64,000 nt of DNA from Tahibacter amnicola. GTDB lineage: Bacteria > Pseudomonadota > Gammaproteobacteria > Xanthomonadales > Rhodanobacteraceae. Where the stretch lies: the NCBI RefSeq assembly GCF_025398735.1, contig NZ_CP104694.1:3683001-3747000 (forward strand), read 5' to 3'. The notes beneath the pieces are model-generated. The model was not told where the DNA came from. It saw only the letters and a program-made list of their open reading frames with translations, and did no database searches. The translations under genes were made by a program, and so were the position numbers. Below, in pieces: positions 19,589 to 28,996 of the stretch; positions within the stretch are counted from its first letter, which is position 1; every line of letters starts with the position of its first letter.

Positions 19589-22183
19589 ATGTCCGCTAGA
19601 GAGCGAATCGTAGGTCGGTTGTCCAAGCACTTCGAAAACCTTCCGGACGCGTTGCGCAAGAGACGCCTGCTGGTCGGCATTGTCTTCCTGGGCTTGCTTG
19701 CCGCGAGCGTTTTCGGCATCGGCAAGCTGCACATGGACATGACCATCGAGGGCTGGTTCCACAAGGAAGACCCGACGCTGGTCGCGTTCAATCGCTACCA
19801 CGCGCAGTTCGGCAGCGAGGACGGGGTCTACATCGTCTACAAGCCAAAGGACGGGGACGTGTTCTCGCCGGCTTCGCTGGAGGCCGTTCGCGGTATCCAG
19901 AACGAGCTGATCAACTTCCGCGCAAAGCTCAAGGAGGGCGAGCAATCCGCGCTCGAACACATCGTCAAGGTCGACACCCTGGTGAATGCTTCGGTGCTGA
20001 CGGTCGACGGTGACCTGCTGGCTTCCAGGCCACTTGTCGGTGACACGGGACCCACCTCGCCCCAGGCAATCGCCGAGATCAAGGCGATCGCAGAAGCGGA
20101 GAAGCGGCTGCCGCTGCAGTTCTTCTCGCGCGATCACAAGTACGGCGGCATTCATATTGAAACCGATTTCGGCGCTGTCCCGGTCGACGCGGAGGCGGTG
20201 ACGGGGGAAACGACGCTGGCTCTGGATCAGACCGCCTCGTCGGACGAGGAAAAGCCGGTCCAGTTCAAGCCCACCGACCAGGGTGACTACCTGAAGCTGT
20301 TCGCGGAGATCAAGAAGATCCTCGAGAAGCCCGAGTACGCAAAGCAGTTCGACTACTACGCGGTGGGAAACACCGCTGCCGCCGAACACAACGTGAAGAT
20401 GACCGAAGAGATGGGCATGCTTTACATGGCTGCGTTCGGAATCATCATGGCGTTGCTGTGGTTTCTGTTCCGTTCCGCCTCGGCCGTTGTGTGGTCGATG
20501 CTGATCGTCATCTTGAGCACCGTTTTCACGCTGGGCGTCACCGGCCTGCTCGGACTCACCGTCACCGGCTTTCTGATCCTCAGCATTCTGCTGATCCTCA
20601 CCGTCGGTGTCGCCGATTCGGTGCACGCGCTGACCGGCTACACCCGCCTGCGCAAATCCGGCATCGACCATAAGAATGCGCTGCGCCATGCGTACAAGTT
20701 CGCTGGCGTGGCACTGCTCCTGACCGGCTTCACCAACATGACGGGCACGATGGCGCTGAATATCACGCCGGTCGTTCCGATCCAGAGCTTCGCGATCATG
20801 TCGACCCTCGGCATCCTGTTCGCCTTGCTGCTGACCTTCTATTTGCTGCCGCTGCTGATCGACATCTGGCCGACGGTGTCGAAGAAGAAGACGGTCGTCG
20901 CGACGCCAGAGAAGAAGCGGTTCCTGGACGTGCTGCCGCGCCTGACTTCGGCCCTGGACAAGGTCGTCCCATTCGTGCAGAGGCGTCCGGTCGCGTTCAT
21001 CACTCCCTTCGCCCTGGTGCTGGCGGTCTCCCTCTACGGCGCGACCCAGGTGAAGATCGACTCGCAGATCCTGGACCAGTACCCAAAGGACTCGACCTTC
21101 ACGCAGAGCGTCAAGGTTGCCGACGAGCACATGATGGGCGCCTACGCCATGGTGCTGTACCTCGATTTCAAGGAGGACTTCGCCCTGCAGGATCCGGACG
21201 TGCTGAAGGCGATGGACGAGCTGCAGAAGAATTTCGAGACCAAATACAAGAAGTACGTGGTGATGACCAACTCCATCGCCTATGTGGCGAAGGACGCCAA
21301 CCGGAAACTCAACGGCAACGCTCCGGAGCACGAGCGGATCCCGGACACGCGCGAAACGCTGTCGCAGACCCTGTTCCTGTTCAACAATGCAAACCCGAGC
21401 GAGCGTCAGCGCCTGGTCGACGACAGCTACCGCAAGGCCAACATCAAGGTCGCGCTGCACAGCTACGGGTCGTACGAGTACCACGAGGTCTTCACACAGA
21501 TGCGCGCCGACATCGACACGATGATGGCCAAACTGAAGACGAAGTACCCGCAGGCCACGGTATCCATCACCGGCATCTTCGCGCTGGCGATGCAGGCATC
21601 CCAGTACCTCACCCAGAACCAGGTCATCACGTTCGGCATTGCCCTGGTAGCGGTGAGCGTGATCCTGCTGCTGGTGTTCGGCTCGTTCAAGGTCGGAATG
21701 ATCGCCTTGATCCCCAACCTGATCCCAGCGCTGCTGACCCTGGGGCTGCTAGGGATCACCGGCGTTCCGCTTGATTTCTTCACGATGATGCTCGCGCCCA
21801 TCATCATCGGTATTTCGATCGACGACACCGTGCATTTCATTTCGAACTACCAGCTGCAGCTCGCCCAGGACGGCGATGTCAACGCGGCGCTGCAGCGGAC
21901 CATGGCCGAAACCGGTCCGGGCGTGGTGTTCACCGCGCTGATCCTGGGCCTGGGCTTCGGCATCATGGCGATCGCTTCCGCGGCGGGCACCTCCAACATG
22001 GGCAAGTTCGGCGCGCTCGCCATTTTCGTGGGCCTGCTCAATGACTTGTTCCTGCTGCCGGCCTTGCTGCTGAAGTTCAAGCCGAAGTTCAAGGAGCAGC
22101 CGGGGTCTGCGCACGGCCCCATCCCTGCCGCAGGCTCGGCTGCTGAAGGTCAAGCCGCCGTTGAAGGGGGAGTCGCTGGATGA
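19589..22183 (+). CDS. RND-superfamily exporter (MMPL/HpnN-like)
   Basis: 864 residues with the repeated RND plan: a first transmembrane helix (residues about 28-48), a large periplasmic loop, five to six helices (about 285-430), then a second copy (helix about 470-490, loop, helices about 680-840). The first bundle resembles a sterol-sensing domain. Single-gene RND proteins of this type move lipids and hydrophobic products out of the inner membrane. Neighbours (LolA-like protein, START-like protein, barrel protein at 12467) fit a trans-envelope export system for the polyketide. AGGAAG lies eight bases before the start. A 10-codon open frame (19567-19599) overlaps the start and could be a leader peptide. 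Confidence 0.87.
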   Translation: MSARERIVGRLSKHFENLPDALRKRRLLVGIVFLGLLAASVFGIGKLHMDMTIEGWFHKEDPTLVAFNRYHAQFGSEDGVYIVYKPKDGDVFSPASLEAVRGIQNELINFRAKLKEGEQSALEHIVKVDTLVNASVLTVDGDLLASRPLVGDTGPTSPQAIAEIKAIAEAEKRLPLQFFSRDHKYGGIHIETDFGAVPVDAEAVTGETTLALDQTASSDEEKPVQFKPTDQGDYLKLFAEIKKILEKPEYAKQFDYYAVGNTAAAEHNVKMTEEMGMLYMAAFGIIMALLWFLFRSASAVVWSMLIVILSTVFTLGVTGLLGLTVTGFLILSILLILTVGVADSVHALTGYTRLRKSGIDHKNALRHAYKFAGVALLLTGFTNMTGTMALNITPVVPIQSFAIMSTLGILFALLLTFYLLPLLIDIWPTVSKKKTVVATPEKKRFLDVLPRLTSALDKVVPFVQRRPVAFITPFALVLAVSLYGATQVKIDSQILDQYPKDSTFTQSVKVADEHMMGAYAMVLYLDFKEDFALQDPDVLKAMDELQKNFETKYKKYVVMTNSIAYVAKDANRKLNGNAPEHERIPDTRETLSQTLFLFNNANPSERQRLVDDSYRKANIKVALHSYGSYEYHEVFTQMRADIDTMMAKLKTKYPQATVSITGIFALAMQASQYLTQNQVITFGIALVAVSVILLLVFGSFKVGMIALIPNLIPALLTLGLLGITGVPLDFFTMMLAPIIIGISIDDTVHFISNYQLQLAQDGDVNAALQRTMAETGPGVVFTALILGLGFGIMAIASAAGTSNMGKFGALAIFVGLLNDLFLLPALLLKFKPKFKEQPGSAHGPIPAAGSAAEGQAAVEGGVAG

Positions 22184-23103
22184 AAACCGTCTGCCATAGT
22201 TTCCTCGCGGCGCTGTTCCTGGCCACCCCGGCGATATCCCTCGCGCAGGATGCGCGCGAGATCATGATCAAGGTGGACGACGCAACGCATCACAGCTATT
22301 CGTCGTCGGTCCGCCGGGTCAAGTTCTCGACCTGCCGCTACGACGTCAGCGGCGGAAAGCTGTCCTGCGCCGAGAAGCCGCGCATCGTGATCTTCGAGTC
22401 GTTCGGCAAGAGCCATCGGCCCGAGGGGCAGCGCGACAACGATCGCAAGTCGCTTGACGTCATCATCCAGCCGATCAATGACAAGGACACGGCGATGCTG
22501 TCCTGGGGATACGCCGAAGACGACAAGGCGTCGGACTTCTGGGTCTATCTGCCTGTGTTGAGCAAGGTAAAGCGCATCGTGTCCGTTGCCGACAGCGGCG
22601 AGAGCGGGGCCGTGTTCGGCTCGGAAGTGACGGCCGAGGACGCGGAAGTCAAGAAGGTGAGGGACTACACGTACAAGCTGCTGGGTGAGGACACCTTTCG
22701 CGACCGCCCGGTCTGGAAGATCGAGTTGACCCCGACGGCCAGCCGCAGCAAGCGTTCCTTCTATGGCCGCATCGTCTCCTACGTCGACAAGGAACGCTTC
22801 ATCGTGCTGAAAGAGGATCTCTACGATCGTAGCGGCAGGCATTACAAGCAGTTCTCGGTGCTGGAGGTGAAGCAGATCGGTAACGTCTGGCTGGCCACGA
22901 ATGCCGCGATGAACAACCTCACCAAGCGCCGGATCACCACGTGGGAGCAGTCCGACATCGTGCTCAACGTCGACATCGACGAAGAGTTCCTCAGCCAGCG
23001 CTCGCTGACCGACTTCGCCTATCGCGAACGTCAGATGCAGCTCTCCCGCAAGCACTTGAACCAAGCGAAGGACGGCACGCCGCAGGCACCGCCGACGCCA
23101 TGA
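22180..23103 (+). CDS. LolA-like outer-membrane lipoprotein-sorting protein
   Basis: 307 residues with a Sec signal peptide (MKTVCHSFLAALFLATPAIS, cleaved near LAQ) and a body like the COG2834 family, LolA-like periplasmic folds regularly found beside MMPL-type RND exporters. It overlaps the exporter gene and the next oxidoreductase gene by ATGA on both sides. It probably binds and hands over hydrophobic substrate in the periplasm. Confidence 0.78.
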   Translation: MKTVCHSFLAALFLATPAISLAQDAREIMIKVDDATHHSYSSSVRRVKFSTCRYDVSGGKLSCAEKPRIVIFESFGKSHRPEGQRDNDRKSLDVIIQPINDKDTAMLSWGYAEDDKASDFWVYLPVLSKVKRIVSVADSGESGAVFGSEVTAEDAEVKKVRDYTYKLLGEDTFRDRPVWKIELTPTASRSKRSFYGRIVSYVDKERFIVLKEDLYDRSGRHYKQFSVLEVKQIGNVWLATNAAMNNLTKRRITTWEQSDIVLNVDIDEEFLSQRSLTDFAYRERQMQLSRKHLNQAKDGTPQAPPTP

Positions 23104-24416
23104 CCACGTCCATGTCTGAAGACAGTGAAATCTACGACTACATCATCGTCGGCTCCGGCACCGCTGGAGCCGTGCTCGCACGCGAACTCAGTGGTCGCGG
23201 GAAAAAGGTCCTGATCCTTGAGCGGGGGCAATATGTCCCGCTCAAGGAGTCGGTTTACACGTTCGGATCGATATTCAGCGAGATCCCCGTGGCCGACAAG
23301 CTCAAGGGCGCCGTGATACACGCCGCAGGCGGCTCGAGCGCGATGTATCTGGCGGTCATGGATGAACCGCCGATCGACGCGTATCGCAAGCTCGGTATTG
23401 ATCTGCAGCCCGCCTATGATGCGATGCGTCTTCAGGTTCCGCTCGCCCCACTGCCCGACGCGCTCATGAGCCCGCAGACCCACCGGATGCGCGAAGCCGC
23501 CGTTGCAGCCGGTTACGACTGGAAGAAGAAGCTGATGCTGATCGACCAGTCCAAGTGCAGTGGCGTCTACAACTACGATGCCAAATGGAAGGCACTGACC
23601 TTCGTCGACGAAGCCGTGCGCCAGGGCGCGGTGCTCAAGTGCGGCGCGCTCGCAGAACGGGTATTGATCGAAGACGGACGTGCGGTCGGCGTGGAATGCC
23701 GGATCAAGGAAGGCGCGTTCCGCAGCCGTTCCGTCCGATTCCGGGCGGCGCGGGTCGTTGTCTGCGCCGGCTCACTGGCGACGCCGCTGCTGCTACGCGC
23801 CAGCGGGCTGCCGAATGTCGTCGCCGCCGGCTACTACATTGATCCCAGCTTTACGCTGTTCGCGCGCGTGCCGGGCCTTCGCGGTCTCGACAGTTTCTGC
23901 GGCACCATGGAAATGACGCTCGAAGAGGGCATCGTCCTGAAGGACGCGAACGTACATAAGTTTCCGTTCCTCATGTTCATGCCGCGCTACATGCAATTTT
24001 CGCGGATGTTCGCGTATCCCGAGCACCTCGGCATCACGGTCATGGCCCACGACGAAGTCGGCGGCGGGCTCTCCAGCGACGGGCGCTACCACAAGACGCT
24101 CGATGCGGCGGTTTTCGACAAGCTCGCACGCGGCGAGCGGGCCGCGCGGACGATTCTCGAACGCGCCGGCGCCCAGGACGTCTTCAAGGCACCGATGTTT
24201 ATCGGCGGCGCGCTCGGCACGCTACGCGTCGGCAGCGATGTCGACGCAAGACTGGAAACCCGCGTGCGCGATCTCTACGTCTGCGACGGCTCGCTCATCC
24301 CGGAGAACGGACGGGTCGCGCCGACACTCACGCTGCTTTGCCTGGCGAAGTATCTCGCCGACACCTTGACCCAGACCAGGAACGCGCCCGCCGAAGCGGA
24401 GGCCGTGTCAGCCTGA
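23100..24416 (+). CDS. GMC-type FAD-dependent oxidoreductase
   Basis: 438 residues. Dinucleotide-binding motif VGSGTAGAVLARELS followed by an acidic residue at the end of strand 2 (LERG), a HAAGGSSAMYL segment corresponding to the GMC signature, and a C-terminal VCDGSLIPENGR...PTLTLL typical of the family. The protein is shorter than most GMC enzymes (about 500-560). It probably oxidises an alcohol on the polyketide or a precursor. I start at ATG 23100, which overlaps the upstream stop; the frame is open further up but only through another gene. Confidence 0.83.
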   Translation: MTTSMSEDSEIYDYIIVGSGTAGAVLARELSGRGKKVLILERGQYVPLKESVYTFGSIFSEIPVADKLKGAVIHAAGGSSAMYLAVMDEPPIDAYRKLGIDLQPAYDAMRLQVPLAPLPDALMSPQTHRMREAAVAAGYDWKKKLMLIDQSKCSGVYNYDAKWKALTFVDEAVRQGAVLKCGALAERVLIEDGRAVGVECRIKEGAFRSRSVRFRAARVVVCAGSLATPLLLRASGLPNVVAAGYYIDPSFTLFARVPGLRGLDSFCGTMEMTLEEGIVLKDANVHKFPFLMFMPRYMQFSRMFAYPEHLGITVMAHDEVGGGLSSDGRYHKTLDAAVFDKLARGERAARTILERAGAQDVFKAPMFIGGALGTLRVGSDVDARLETRVRDLYVCDGSLIPENGRVAPTLTLLCLAKYLADTLTQTRNAPAEAEAVSA

Positions 24417-24485
24417 CCACCGCCCCCGCCGATAGCGCCCGTATTCCATCAACTACCCGACCCACCTCAACGACAGGAAGACACC

Positions 24486-25280
24486 ATGAGCCACGTATCG
24501 AATACAACGACCACGGACAAGGCCGCCGTTCCCCGGAAGATCAAGGCGCCGCTCTGGAAGAGGCTCTACTTCGCATTCAGCCTGCTTGTGATGGCGGTGC
24601 TCGCCGCGCATATCGCATGGGTGGCCTCCGGTACGGGGCAATGGAAGCTCGCCAAAGACGCGGATGGGATCCAGGTTTATCTGCTGAAGGCCCCGGGCGA
24701 CGCGCTGCTGAAGGCGAAGACAGTGATGGAGGGCGACTACACGCTGACCCAGCTGGCCTCGCAGCATCTTATCGTCGGCGACACGCTGGAGAATTGCATA
24801 AAGTGGATTCCCGGATGCAAGGACATGAAGCGCATCCAGGACTTCGACCCGGTGCGGGGCTACGACAAGGATATGTGGCGCGTGGATCTCCCCGGCCCGT
24901 TCGCCGATCGCGAGCTGCTCATCGCAACGATGTTCGAACAGAACAAGCAGACCAAGGAAGTCGTGCTCGATGTGGTTAGCCTGCCCAACACCTTGCCACA
25001 TACGCCCGGGGTGGTGCGCATTGAGCGGATGCACAACCGCTGGACCTACACGCCGAAGCCGAACGGCAAGGTGGAAGTGTCATTGATCCAGGACGTCGAT
25101 CTGCCAGGCATCGGCTTTTTCCCGTACATCCTGCTGAACATGACGCTCGTGGACCATAGTCACAAGTTCTTCGCGACCACATTGCGGGAGACGTTGAAGG
25201 AAGAGCGGTACGTCAATGCCAAGCTTGATTTCATTGACGACATCCGCCAACCGGAATCCGCTGTTACCTCGACGCACTGA
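24486..25280 (+). CDS. membrane-anchored START/SRPBCC-domain protein
   Basis: 264 residues: one transmembrane helix near residues 29-46, then a domain like the StAR-related lipid-transfer fold (DGIQVYLLKAPGD, WIPGCKDMKRI, WRVDLPGPFADRE, DLPGIGFFPYILLN). Such domains bind a hydrophobic ligand in a cavity. In this cluster it may hold the product or an intermediate between tailoring and export. The ribosome site is GGAAG before the ATG. Confidence 0.72.
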   Translation: MSHVSNTTTTDKAAVPRKIKAPLWKRLYFAFSLLVMAVLAAHIAWVASGTGQWKLAKDADGIQVYLLKAPGDALLKAKTVMEGDYTLTQLASQHLIVGDTLENCIKWIPGCKDMKRIQDFDPVRGYDKDMWRVDLPGPFADRELLIATMFEQNKQTKEVVLDVVSLPNTLPHTPGVVRIERMHNRWTYTPKPNGKVEVSLIQDVDLPGIGFFPYILLNMTLVDHSHKFFATTLRETLKEERYVNAKLDFIDDIRQPESAVTSTH

Positions 25281-25410
25281 CTCCTGCCGCCGAAGTTGAC
25301 GAGTAGGGTGGGGCGCCTGTCGGACACTCGAACATCCAGCGAAGTGGCCTCATGCCCCGTATGTTCAACCTGAAGTGAACCACATAGCCGAGAACGGAAG
25401 GAATCAGACC

Positions 25411-26694
25411 GTGACCGTGACGACCGAGACAACCAAGACGACACAGGAAATCGAGAAGCCCCAGGGAACCGGGATGCCCTCATTGCCCCCAATGCCCCCG
25501 GGAGTGTTCAACCCATTCCAGCCGGGGTTTGACGAGAACCCCTACGACCACTACCGGGAGATGCGCGACTTTCAGCCGGTGCAACGGCACCCGATGGGGG
25601 TCTGGTTCGTGTCCCGGCATGCCGAGGTCTCCACGATCCTGCGCGACGCCCGTCTTTCTGTGTCGGAGCTCAACCTCGGCGACGGTCCGATGCGCGATCA
25701 GTACGAGGCGCTCATCGCCGACGCGCCCGTCAAACTGGTGACCATCATGAACACGGACCCACCGGACCACACCCGGCTGAGGTCGTTGGTCGGCAAGGTG
25801 TTCACGCCGCGCTCGATCGCCGCGCTGGAGCCAATGGTGGCCCAACATGTCGATGCGGCGCTGGACCGCATCGCCGACGCCGGCTCCGTCAACCTGATCG
25901 AAGCACTCGCGTTCCCGCTGCCGTTCGCGGTGATCTCCGCGATGCTCGGCATGCCGGAAACCGATCACAAGCGGCTGCTCGAGCTGACCGAGACGCTGGT
26001 CATGGCGCTGGAACCGGTCGGCGATCCCCAGGTGATGAAGGCGATCGTCCGCGCCGAAGTCGCGCTGGACGCCATGATGCGTGAGGCTATCGCATGGAAG
26101 CGTAACAACCCGGGTGACGACCTGCTCACTGCCCTCATCCAGGCAGAGCAGCATGGCGACCTGCTGACCGACGACGAACTGGTGTCCCAGATCCTGCTGC
26201 TCTACGTCGCCGGCCACCACACGACCGTCAACCTGATCGGCAACGGTGTCACCGCATTACTGCGCCACCCCGACCAACATGCGCTGCTGCGGTCGAACCC
26301 GGATCTCATCGGCAACGCGGTCGAGGAATTCCTTCGCTACGACAGCCCCATTCACCAGACCCGCCGGATCACCCTGGCCCCGTACCAGGTCGGCGGCCAC
26401 GAGATCCCGGCCGGCGAGATGATGATCGCGTGCCTCGGCGCGGCCAACCGCGACGAGCGGGTGTTCGGCCCGGATGCGGACATGCTGAAGATCGACCGCG
26501 AACACGCTCGCCAGCACGTGTCGTTCAGCCTCGGCCCGCACCACTGCCTCGGCTCCGCGCTCGGCCGAATGGAGGGGCGGGTGGCAATAGGCCGGCTGGT
26601 TAGCAGATTCCCCAAACTGGCGTTGTCCGGTCCGGTCCGCTGGAACGGCCGGATGAATCTGCGCGGCGCCACGGAGATCCCGATCAGCGTGTGA
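25411..26694 (+). CDS. cytochrome P450
   Basis: 427 residues from GTG 25411, chosen because GGAAGGA lies eight bases upstream; GTG 25375 would add 12 residues. Soluble bacterial type (CYP107-like layout): N-terminal FNPFQPGFDENPYDHY, I-helix AGHHTT near residue 268, ExxR in EEFLR near 305, and the haem motif FSLGPHHCLG with ligand C379. It probably hydroxylates or epoxidises the polyketide. Redox partners are not encoded nearby. Confidence 0.92.
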   Translation: MTVTTETTKTTQEIEKPQGTGMPSLPPMPPGVFNPFQPGFDENPYDHYREMRDFQPVQRHPMGVWFVSRHAEVSTILRDARLSVSELNLGDGPMRDQYEALIADAPVKLVTIMNTDPPDHTRLRSLVGKVFTPRSIAALEPMVAQHVDAALDRIADAGSVNLIEALAFPLPFAVISAMLGMPETDHKRLLELTETLVMALEPVGDPQVMKAIVRAEVALDAMMREAIAWKRNNPGDDLLTALIQAEQHGDLLTDDELVSQILLLYVAGHHTTVNLIGNGVTALLRHPDQHALLRSNPDLIGNAVEEFLRYDSPIHQTRRITLAPYQVGGHEIPAGEMMIACLGAANRDERVFGPDADMLKIDREHARQHVSFSLGPHHCLGSALGRMEGRVAIGRLVSRFPKLALSGPVRWNGRMNLRGATEIPISV

Positions 26695-26816
26695 GCCGGT
26701 GCATCCCACGTCGCCGACCTTTCGGCAGAACCCGCCGATTCGGCGTCGCTGGGGCACGTCATGAATGCAAGGGATCGCCACGGGCGGTCGACCGCCACCA
26801 CCTCGGAACACTACGC

Positions 26817-27695
26817 ATGCAAACCAAGACGATTCTGCTTACCGGTGCCTCGACCGGCATCGGCCGCGCCAGCGCACTCCTTCTGGTAGACGAGGGCTAC
26901 ACCGTGTTCGCAGGTATCCGGCGAACGGAGGATGCCGAGGCGCTGAAGAACGCCTGCCCGGTCGACCGGGCATCACGACTTCATCCCGTGTTGCTCGATG
27001 TCACGCGCGAGGAGGACATCCGTGCCGCACTCGCCACCATCGACGAACGCAGCCGCGATGGTCTGTATGCTGTGGTCAATAACGCCGGCTTCAATCTCAA
27101 CGGCGCGTTCGAGTACACGAACGAAGCGGACGCCCGATCACTGATGGAGACCAACTTCTTCGGACTGGCGGGACTGAGCCGTGCAGCCCTGCCTCTGCTC
27201 CGTCGCTACGCGGCGTCCCACCCGGGAGAGACGGCCAAGCTCGTCAATATCGGATCGATCGGCAGCTACATCGGCGTGCCATGGGAGGCCTACTATCATG
27301 CTTCGAAGTTTGCGGTGCTCGGCCTGAGCGAAGCGATGCGGCATGAGCTATGGCACGAGCGCGTTCGTGTCGTGACCGTCTGCCCGGGCGGCATCAAGAC
27401 GGACTTTATTCCGAAGACGGAGCGCAGTCTCGCTGCCGCAAATGCCCAGCTGCCGGGAGACGCGCCGGACAGCTATCGATCGGGGCTCGCCAAGTTCGGC
27501 GAAGCCGTCGGCAAAGCCACGCGATTCGGCGCCGCTCCGGACGCCGTCGCACAACGCCTGCGGAAGGTTCTAGCGTCAAAGCACCCGCGATCGCAGTACG
27601 TGGTCGGCATGGATGCCGGCCTGTTCCTGGGAATGCGCCGGCTGTTGCCCGAGTCCTGGTTCCACGCGGTGATGCGACGCCAGTTCACGGCGTAG
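26817..27695 (+). CDS. SDR-family oxidoreductase (retinol-dehydrogenase-like)
   Basis: 292 residues: TGASTGIG, NNAG, Ser in NIGSIGSY, YHASK, and a C-terminal extension after PGGIKTDF like the 17-beta-HSD/retinol dehydrogenase branch of classical SDRs. Last gene of the plus-strand run, starting 122 bases after the P450. It likely interconverts an alcohol and ketone on the product. A frame open from the P450 stop (26691) exists, but the SDR fold begins at ATG 26817. Confidence 0.85.
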   Translation: MQTKTILLTGASTGIGRASALLLVDEGYTVFAGIRRTEDAEALKNACPVDRASRLHPVLLDVTREEDIRAALATIDERSRDGLYAVVNNAGFNLNGAFEYTNEADARSLMETNFFGLAGLSRAALPLLRRYAASHPGETAKLVNIGSIGSYIGVPWEAYYHASKFAVLGLSEAMRHELWHERVRVVTVCPGGIKTDFIPKTERSLAAANAQLPGDAPDSYRSGLAKFGEAVGKATRFGAAPDAVAQRLRKVLASKHPRSQYVVGMDAGLFLGMRRLLPESWFHAVMRRQFTA

Positions 27696-27742
27696 CCATC
27701 GCTGTCGCACCCGCACCTTGCGCAGGCCACGGAACCCGCGCA

Positions 27743-27778
27743 ACCACACGCTACGAAATGCGTGGCGTAGCGTGTGGT
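27743..27778 (+). repeat. 13-bp-stem hairpin (terminator or REP-like) ending the PKS cluster
   Basis: ACCACACGCTACG and its exact reverse complement (27743-27755 and 27766-27778) with a 10-base loop, about 50 bases after the last cluster gene. A related ACCACACCCTACG lies at about 27849-27861 with its own short hairpin, so these look like REP-type intergenic repeats. The rest of the 339-base gap 27696-28034 shows no gene. Confidence 0.7.
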
Positions 27779-28034
27779 CGCCGCAGGTGCCCGCACGGTC
27801 GGGCCTCACCGGCTCCGGAACCGCCCCATCGTGCGGTCGCTTTCGCGACCACACCCTACGAGGGGTGACCTCGGTTTTCGTGCAATTTGTAGCGACCAAA
27901 GCCTAAGTTGCTGTTCCGAAACAGGCGTTGCAGTTCGAGGCTAGGCCGCTGCCCGGTGCCTGTAGTCGCGTTCAAGCCTAAACTTGGGGGCCAGTGGCTG
28001 GATTTGTTCTCGCCATCCCATTCTGGAGGGCTCC

Positions 28035-28760
28035 ATGGGGTGGGAACTGACGATCGATGGCGACGCGGTCGCACTGAACTGGCTCGTGCGCAAGACTTCG
28101 CAGGTGAGCCCACGCATCGTCGAGGTCGATACCGCCCGCCGGTTGGAATGGCAGGGTTTAGAGACGCTCGGGTTCGAACAGCACAATGAAATGGAAGTCT
28201 CGGCGCGCCAGCACCTTGGATCGCTCTCGGGGCTGGCGTCGGTGCTGCTATGTCGACACGCAAATCTTCGCGTGATCGACGTCTCTTTCCGGAGACCGGA
28301 TGGCAGTCGTTACCTCATCCTTTCCCTAAGCGAAACAATTCGCGTCGGTGCGACCGTTGAGGCCAACCTGACTACGACCGGGCCGGACGATCAGCCCAAG
28401 CGCATGCCGCAGTTCGATCCAATACCTCAGATAATCATGTTCGCGAGGGTCGACGACACTGTCCAGAAAGTACTACGCCTTTCGAGCGGTGAACTGAACG
28501 ATTGGACCGCACTGTATCGGCTCTACGAGGTGCTGCTTGACGCCGCAGGGGGAACAGCAGGACTGGTCGCGCTTGGGGTATCTCGCGAGCAACTGAAGGC
28601 CTTTGCCGGCACGGCGAACTCGCCTGCGCTGAGTGGCGATGCATCTCGCCATGGCGTTCAGAATGGCTCACCACCATCGAAGGCTGTCTCATTGCCTGAC
28701 GCAGAATTGATGCTTCGCCAGCTCAGCCGCGCTTGGCTCATCGCGCGCGCATCTCCGTAA
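28035..28760 (+). CDS. hypothetical protein
   Basis: 241 residues, not recognised. The start ATG 28035 has a strong ribosome site (CTGGAGGG). There is no signal peptide or membrane helix; the first half is beta-rich (MGWELTIDGDAVALNWLV...), the C-terminal third is helical. It stands alone at the edge of the defence island, convergent with the minus-strand gene at 28997. The gap 28761-28996 holds nothing evident. Confidence 0.6.
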   Translation: MGWELTIDGDAVALNWLVRKTSQVSPRIVEVDTARRLEWQGLETLGFEQHNEMEVSARQHLGSLSGLASVLLCRHANLRVIDVSFRRPDGSRYLILSLSETIRVGATVEANLTTTGPDDQPKRMPQFDPIPQIIMFARVDDTVQKVLRLSSGELNDWTALYRLYEVLLDAAGGTAGLVALGVSREQLKAFAGTANSPALSGDASRHGVQNGSPPSKAVSLPDAELMLRQLSRAWLIARASP

Positions 28761-28996
28761 AAACCGCGCAAACTCACAAGAAGCTCCGCAGACTAGTCAA
28801 CCGATTGCGCTCTGGTTCTCCAAGAAGGACTTGGCGCGTGGTAGCTGAGTGCGACGAACAGGCAGCATTCCATCGTCCGTCCATACGCGGCCTTCGCGAT
28901 TGGTCTGGCGACGAATTTCTTCACTAACCGCGCACGCACCAACATCGACCGACGATCGTTTCGATTCAAGGCGAATGACCGGAGCACAGCGAGCGG

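Noticed and set aside
19567-19599. 10-codon leader peptide before the RND gene
   Set aside because: Has a possible ribosome site but no evident attenuator structure; too short to support as a gene.
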